DNA from: an uncultured Clostridia bacterium | GTDB lineage: Bacteria > Bacillota > Clostridia > Oscillospirales > Ruminococcaceae | DNA: 11,548 nt | Reading direction: 5' to 3' | Assembly (NCBI GenBank): GCA_947427325.1 | Contig: CANEHP010000059.1 | Span: 1-11,548 of the forward strand | In this document: one piece after another, positions 8,349 through 11,548 of the stretch | Layout: every line of letters starts with the position of its first letter | How positions within the stretch are numbered: the first letter of the stretch is position 1 | Notes under the pieces: model-generated | What the model was told of the DNA's origin: nothing | The model's database searches: none | What the model saw: only the letters and a program-made list of their open reading frames with translations | Made by a program: the position numbers and the translations under genes

Positions 8349-8365
8349 CGTTTTTAAGTTAGAAA
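8326..8365. repeat. Near-perfect 40-nt palindrome over a stop codon
   Basis: The left arm TTTCTAACTTAAAAACGTT (8326-8344) is the exact reverse complement of the right arm (8347-8365), with only TT at the centre: 19 uninterrupted pairs. The left arm encodes the last residues of the upstream protein and the TAA at 8346-8348 lies at the turn. The right arm occupies half of the 44-nt gap before the next gene. No U-run follows the right arm, and the stem is AT-rich with no GC-rich core, so it is not a standard intrinsic terminator. It could be an mRNA processing or stability hairpin, an attenuation-like element opened by ribosomes reading to the stop, or a recombination trace. Confidence 0.9.
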
Positions 8366-8392
8366 CAGTATTACATATAGGGGAAGTAATAT

Positions 8393-9445
8393 ATGGAGTT
8401 TTTAAACGAATTTAAGCAGCCGCTAAAAGAGACGGATGAAAACGACTACATATTTTACGAGGGTGAATCGCTTGAAAAATATATCTTCGGCTGTCCGGCT
8501 AAAGAAGACGGTATTATGAAAAAGATCGCCGATCTTCAGCCGATTTTTAATGAAAATTACGAAAAGCATACGAATGAGTGTCTTTCCGAAAGCAACGCTC
8601 AGCCCTCGGGCGTAAGACTGAGATTTAAAACCGACTCTCCCTGCATCGTGCTTAAGGCAGAGCTTAGGCGCAGGTATGCCCACGGAAAGATGCTGCTGTA
8701 CTGCTCGTCGGGATTTGATGTGTACTTCGGAGACTGTTCCTCGGGAAATCTTACGCATCATACGGTCATTGCGCCAAAGGAGCCTTACAATATATTTGCA
8801 GAAAAAATATATATTTCTGCGGGGAAATTCACGGAAATTTATTTTCCCAATTATAATTGCGTAATTAATCTCGCCGTCGGCATAGAAAAAGGTAAAACAC
8901 TGGCTGTCGCACCCGATTACAGTCATGATATAACCGTTATATTTTACGGGAATTCCATGACTCAGGGCGCCAGCGCCAGCAGAAGCGGAAATGCCTTTCC
9001 AAACATAGTTTCCCGCCGGTTTAAATGCAATATAGTCAACTATTCTTTTTCGGGAGCCTGTCGAGGCGAGCTTTCCATGGCGGACGCAATAGGAAAGGAT
9101 AAAAACCGTATAGGGGCAGTCGTTATTGATTACAGCAGAAACGCCTTAAATCTCGGCGAATTCAAAAGCAGGTTCGAGCCTTTTTATCTGCGGCTGCGCA
9201 AATATTTCCCGTATCAGCCCTTTATATTGATCGGAGCTTATAAGGCTTATGCGTACACTGTCCATATTAAGGATGTTTATATGCGGCAGCGGGACAGCGG
9301 TCGGGTATATTTTATCGACCCGGACAAGCTGTTCGCCGATTTAGATCAAATTGCACTCAGCATAGACAACATTCATTACACCGACATAGGTATGTTCAGG
9401 ATCGCAGACGAGATTTGCAGGATCTTGGAATACTCAATGCTATAA
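8393..9445 (+). CDS. SGNH/GDSL-type esterase with GxDLY-like N-terminal domain
   Basis: A 350-residue protein that fits the two-domain SGNH hydrolase group whose N-terminal domain carries a GxDLY motif (here GFDVY, 107-111) and whose C-terminal domain is a GDSL-type hydrolase. The active-site blocks are all present: GNSMTQG (186-192, nucleophile S188), NYSFSGACRGE (216-226, oxyanion G221), DYSRNA (246-251, N250) and D325-N-I-H328 followed by YTDIGM, the Asp-His pair of the triad. Family members remove or transfer acyl groups, often from carbohydrates. In this setting I infer O-deacylation or acyl transfer on a glycan precursor. No signal peptide is seen, so it probably acts inside the cell. 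ATG is preceded by AGGGGA at 8379-8384. The preceding gene is a degenerate paralogue. The substrate cannot be read from the sequence. Confidence 0.8.
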   Translation: MEFLNEFKQPLKETDENDYIFYEGESLEKYIFGCPAKEDGIMKKIADLQPIFNENYEKHTNECLSESNAQPSGVRLRFKTDSPCIVLKAELRRRYAHGKMLLYCSSGFDVYFGDCSSGNLTHHTVIAPKEPYNIFAEKIYISAGKFTEIYFPNYNCVINLAVGIEKGKTLAVAPDYSHDITVIFYGNSMTQGASASRSGNAFPNIVSRRFKCNIVNYSFSGACRGELSMADAIGKDKNRIGAVVIDYSRNALNLGEFKSRFEPFYLRLRKYFPYQPFILIGAYKAYAYTVHIKDVYMRQRDSGRVYFIDPDKLFADLDQIALSIDNIHYTDIGMFRIADEICRILEYSML

Positions 9446-9602
9446 AGTCAATAAATGGAGATGAGCAAAACGCATATTTTGCAAAGTGCAAACGCCTTAT
9501 ATGGATAACCTTACACAGATTACCGCTATATATTGTGGAAGCGCACATTTAAAATTGAGTTTTGCACAACGCTATCAATAAACAGAAAGGAGGTAAATTT
9601 AT
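9446..9602 (+). other. 157-nt gap, largest internal break in the cluster
   Basis: No supported gene. A short hairpin GCAAAA/TTTTGC (9465-9470 with 9477-9482) is present but lacks a GC-rich stem and a U-run, so it is not a convincing terminator. TATATT at 9529-9534 could be a -10 box, but I find no good -35 at 16-18 nt. The gap ends in the strongest ribosome site of the window. It may hold a weak internal promoter for the last two genes. Confidence 0.4.
9587..9594 (+). promoter_or_regulatory. Strong Shine-Dalgarno site of the cytidylyltransferase gene
   Basis: AAGGAGGT is a full anti-16S match 8 nt before ATG at 9603. It is clearly stronger than the other ribosome sites here and follows the largest gap, which suggests that the last two genes form a separately translated module. 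Confidence 0.85.
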
Positions 9603-10307
9603 ATGAACATAGGAATGATAATCGCAGGAGGCAGCGGTCACCGCATGCGTCAGGAGATACCCAAACAGTTTATCAATGTAAACGATAAGCCCATAATCAT
9701 TTACACGTTGGAAGCATTTGAAAGTCACCCCGATATCAGTGAAATAGGAGTTGTATGTATCGACGAATGGCAGAACGTGCTTAAGGCTTATGCCAAGCAA
9801 TATCATATAACCAAGCTTAAATGGATAATAAGCGGAGGAGAAAACGGACAGGATTCCATAAGAAATGGAGTTATGGAGGCTGAAAAGCGTTATTCCCCCG
9901 ACGATATTCTGCTTATACACGACGCTATTCGTCCAATGGTATCCTCGGAGATAATTTCCGATTGCATTATTCAATGTGCAAAATACGGTTCTGCGGTTTC
10001 CGTTGTTCCGTGTAATACCGCTGTGTTACATAAAGACAGCAGCGAGTGTTCGAGTATGGTTATCAACCGCAGTGAGCTTGCCCTTACGCAGACGCCGCAA
10101 GCCTTTAACATTAAGCTGATAGCCGACGCTCACAGAGAAGCCCTTGAAAAAGGAATCACCAATTCCGTTGCAAGCTGTACACTTATGATAGAGCTTAAAA
10201 AGAAGGTTTACTTTTCAATCGGCTCCGAAACCAACATTAAGCTGACCACACCGGACGATCTTCTTATTTTTAAGGCACTGCTCTCATTAAAAAACAAGGA
10301 GAAATAA
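9603..10307 (+). CDS. IspD/TarI-family cytidylyltransferase, probably for a CDP-polyol or CDP-sugar
   Basis: A 234-residue protein of the IspD/TarI family, which couples CTP to a polyol phosphate (methylerythritol-4-P in IspD, ribitol-5-P in TarI). It shows the CTP loop AGGSGHRM (8-15) and PKQF (20-23), the family block DAIRP (107-111), LTQTPQAF (161-168) and NIKLTTPDDL (211-220) with the conserved Lys213. The PKQFINVNDKPIIIYTLE stretch and the capsule context favour a TarI-like role over isoprenoid synthesis. The normal TDD-type segment before the last strand is instead ASCTLMIEL, so acceptor specificity may differ from both reference enzymes. The gene is one base from the downstream SDR gene, so the two probably work on one substrate. 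The likely user of the product is the phosphotransferase half of the fusion protein upstream. CDP-ribitol is a candidate; the actual substrate is not determinable here. Confidence 0.85.
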   Translation: MNIGMIIAGGSGHRMRQEIPKQFINVNDKPIIIYTLEAFESHPDISEIGVVCIDEWQNVLKAYAKQYHITKLKWIISGGENGQDSIRNGVMEAEKRYSPDDILLIHDAIRPMVSSEIISDCIIQCAKYGSAVSVVPCNTAVLHKDSSECSSMVINRSELALTQTPQAFNIKLIADAHREALEKGITNSVASCTLMIELKKKVYFSIGSETNIKLTTPDDLLIFKALLSLKNKEK

Positions 10308-10308
10308 A

Positions 10309-11358
10309 ATGAATTTGTTAAAAAGCAAAACATATTGCTCTCTCTTAAAAAGCACTGTGGCGGATAACAGAGCTTTAATGAGTGCCTTTGACGGAAAAAC
10401 CGTTATGATAACAGGTGCTTCGGGAATGATAGGCAGCATTATTGCCGCTATTCTTATATGCGCAAATAAAGAGGGCATATCAGAATGCCGTGTTATTGCT
10501 TTGGGCAGAAATGAGGACAGATTAAAAAGCCGATTTTCCGAATATGCAGATATCAAGGATTTTGTTATTTTGCCCTGTGACGTTACCGAAGGAATAACAG
10601 TAAGCGAAGATGTTGATTTTATTATTCACGGGGCAAGCAACGCCGATCCCGCAAGCTTTTCAAAATATCCCGCAGATACCTTGCTTGCAAACATTATGGG
10701 AACATACAATCTGCTCGAATTTTGTATAAAAAAAGGTGTTTCAAGATTTGAGTTCATATCATCGGGCGAGTTTTACGGTTCGTCTGAGGGCATTAAGGAG
10801 GGATTTAAGGAGAGCGACATAGGAAAATTGGACTTTTCCTCCTCCCGTGTTTGCTACCCCGAGGGAAAACGCTCGGCGGAAGCGCTTTGCAAATGCTATG
10901 GAGCGCAGTATGGCATTGATACCGTGGCGGTAAGACCCTGCCATGTATTCGGTCCTACCATGACCGACACGGACAGCAGAGCGGTTTCACAGTTTTTCAG
11001 AAACGCTTGTGAGGGAAAGGACATTCTGTTAAACAGCCCCGGCAATATTCTGCGTTCTCAATGCTATGTGGCTGATGCGGCTGTGGGTATACTTACCGCA
11101 TTAATTTTCGGAAAAGAGGGAGAAGCGTACAACATATCCGATCCTGCGTTTAAGATGACCATACGCCAATTTGCGGAGGCTGTGGCAAAGGCAGCCGAAA
11201 CCAATGTGGTATTCGGCAATCCGCAGGACAGTGGAATTTTTGAGCCCGTCCCCAACAAAATGCAGGTGCTTGACAGCTCAAAGCTCGCTTCTTTAGGCTG
11301 GAAAATACGTTCGAGCGATAAAATAAAAGAAACGCTGAAGATATTAAACGAAGTCTAA
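10309..11358 (+). CDS. Extended SDR: NAD-dependent epimerase/dehydratase (UXS-like)
   Basis: A 349-residue extended short-chain dehydrogenase. After a leader of about 28 residues comes the NAD-binding motif TGASGMIGS (35-43; G36, G39, G42), then a DVTE acidic segment, HGASNADPASF, NIMGTYNLLEF, SSGEFYG (151-157), the catalytic Y183 and K187 in CYPEGKRSAEA, RPCHVFGP and an RSQCYVADA segment. YPEGKRSAE and ASNADPASF resemble UDP-glucuronate decarboxylases (YDEGKRxAE, ASPASPxxY), but the N-terminal leader and the neighbour make a nucleotide-sugar or polyol-phosphate oxidoreductase/epimerase of the cytidylyltransferase pathway equally possible. AAGGAG at 10296-10301 lies within the end of the previous gene, whose stop is 1 nt before this ATG, so translation is coupled. 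Reaction unassigned. Confidence 0.8.
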   Translation: MNLLKSKTYCSLLKSTVADNRALMSAFDGKTVMITGASGMIGSIIAAILICANKEGISECRVIALGRNEDRLKSRFSEYADIKDFVILPCDVTEGITVSEDVDFIIHGASNADPASFSKYPADTLLANIMGTYNLLEFCIKKGVSRFEFISSGEFYGSSEGIKEGFKESDIGKLDFSSSRVCYPEGKRSAEALCKCYGAQYGIDTVAVRPCHVFGPTMTDTDSRAVSQFFRNACEGKDILLNSPGNILRSQCYVADAAVGILTALIFGKEGEAYNISDPAFKMTIRQFAEAVAKAAETNVVFGNPQDSGIFEPVPNKMQVLDSSKLASLGWKIRSSDKIKETLKILNEV

Positions 11359-11425
11359 AATTCAATTACTATTATTATCTTAGTAAGTTTGCAAGCAAAT
11401 ATGATTGGATGCTTTAACGCAAAAA

Positions 11426-11444
11426 CCATCGGCTCATCCGGTGG
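11426..11444. other. Hairpin, possibly a terminator for a leftward gene
   Basis: CCATCGG (11426-11432) pairs with CCGGTGG (11438-11444) around a 5-nt loop with one T-G wobble. On the + strand no U-run follows. On the - strand five T residues follow the stem, as in an intrinsic terminator, but the wobble becomes a C-A mismatch there. No leftward gene is visible in the window, so this is tentative. Confidence 0.25.
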
Positions 11445-11479
11445 AATAAAAAGCTTTAGCGAAATAACAACCTCCGATA

Positions 11480-11488
11480 TGGTATAAT
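11480..11488 (+). promoter_or_regulatory. Extended -10 promoter candidate
   Basis: TGGTATAAT contains a consensus -10 (TATAAT at 11483-11488) with the TGn extension. The -35 region at a 16-17 nt spacing (around GAAATA) is poor, which extended -10 promoters tolerate. Transcription would start near 11495 and run off the window through two hairpins. Confidence 0.45.
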
Positions 11489-11520
11489 TAGAGATGGGGC
11501 TGTAAAAAAACATTTTACCG

Positions 11521-11538
11521 TGCGAGGATAACCTCGCA
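11521..11538. other. Perfect 7-bp hairpin in a putative 5' leader
   Basis: TGCGAGG pairs exactly with CCTCGCA around an ATAA loop. It is directly preceded by a second small stem (GTAAAA 11502-11507 with TTTTAC 11513-11518). Both would lie at the 5' end of a transcript from the promoter candidate at 11480. I do not recognise a known riboswitch or small RNA; the window ends 10 nt later. Confidence 0.5.
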
Positions 11539-11548
11539 GAACAATGTA

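Larger units (their letters stand above)
11359..11548. other. 190-nt region without a supported gene, running to the window edge
   Basis: No intrinsic terminator with a U-run follows the last gene on the + strand. Seen here are weak AT-rich hairpins (TTACTA/TAGTAA at 11366-11386; TTTGC/GCAAA at 11388-11399), two near-identical 9-mers (GCTTTAACG at 11411, GCTTTAGCG at 11453), a promoter candidate and three further hairpins. It may be the boundary between the cluster and the next transcription unit. Confidence 0.5.

Noticed and set aside
8676..8864. 62-codon + strand frame inside the SGNH esterase gene
   Set aside because: Lies out of frame within a motif-supported gene and has no ribosome site of its own.
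9455..9581. Two tiny + strand frames in the 157-nt gap (9455-9508, 17 codons; 9501-9581, 26 codons)
   Set aside because: No ribosome site, no recognisable sequence, and a length expected by chance.
9603..10307. Assignment of this gene as housekeeping ispD
   Set aside because: Family motifs alone do not separate IspD from TarI-like enzymes, and the polysaccharide context with a coupled SDR and a CDP-polyol phosphotransferase favours a cluster-specific role.
11401..11487. 28-codon frame after the SDR gene
   Set aside because: No Shine-Dalgarno site and no recognisable similarity; it overlaps the better-supported promoter candidate.
11495..11518. GGGGCTGT followed by an A-rich stretch as a possible insertion-sequence end
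   Set aside because: Only one end is visible, with no transposase and no target duplication in the window; kept only as a note in the promoter finding.
1..11548. CRISPR arrays, tRNA or rRNA genes
   Set aside because: I saw no regularly spaced direct repeats and no tRNA- or rRNA-like sequence on either strand.

Overview
The window carries one strand-uniform gene cluster (everything on +) for building a surface polysaccharide. The AT-rich sequence, purine-rich Shine-Dalgarno sites, one TTG start and the gene families point to a low-GC Gram-positive anaerobe, most likely a gut-type Clostridia (Oscillospiraceae/Lachnospiraceae-like). This is inferred from style and content; there is no rRNA or other taxonomic marker.

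Layout. Positions 1-52 are the last codons of an acetyltransferase-like gene (left-handed beta-helix tail). Three related GT-B-like glycosyltransferase genes follow (59-1396, 1399-2841 and the first half of 2881-5439). The third is fused to a C-terminal CDP-polyol phosphotransferase (TagF/TagB-like) domain. Next come rmlA (5453-6334) and rmlB (6331-7356, 4-nt overlap), the first two steps of dTDP-deoxysugar synthesis; rmlC and rmlD are not in the window. Two SGNH-type proteins follow (7368-8348 and 8393-9445). The first appears to have lost its catalytic residues and the second keeps them; a nearly perfect 40-nt palindrome separates them. After a 157-nt gap with no convincing gene comes a tightly coupled pair: an IspD/TarI-type cytidylyltransferase (9603-10307) and an extended SDR epimerase/decarboxylase-like protein (10309-11358). 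The last 190 nt hold no gene I can support, but do contain an extended -10 promoter candidate and short hairpins that run to the window edge.

How the parts may work together (inference): the cytidylyltransferase, perhaps with the SDR, would supply a CDP-activated polyol or sugar; the phosphotransferase half of the fusion would transfer the phosphopolyol onto a glycan; the GT domains would assemble neighbouring sugars; RmlA/RmlB would supply a dTDP-6-deoxysugar precursor; and the acetyltransferase tail plus the SGNH pair suggest O-acyl decoration and its editing. None of the complete proteins shows a signal peptide or transmembrane segment, so all probably act in the cytoplasm or at the inner membrane face. 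No priming transferase, flippase, polymerase or ABC exporter lies in the window, so it is an internal part of a larger locus.
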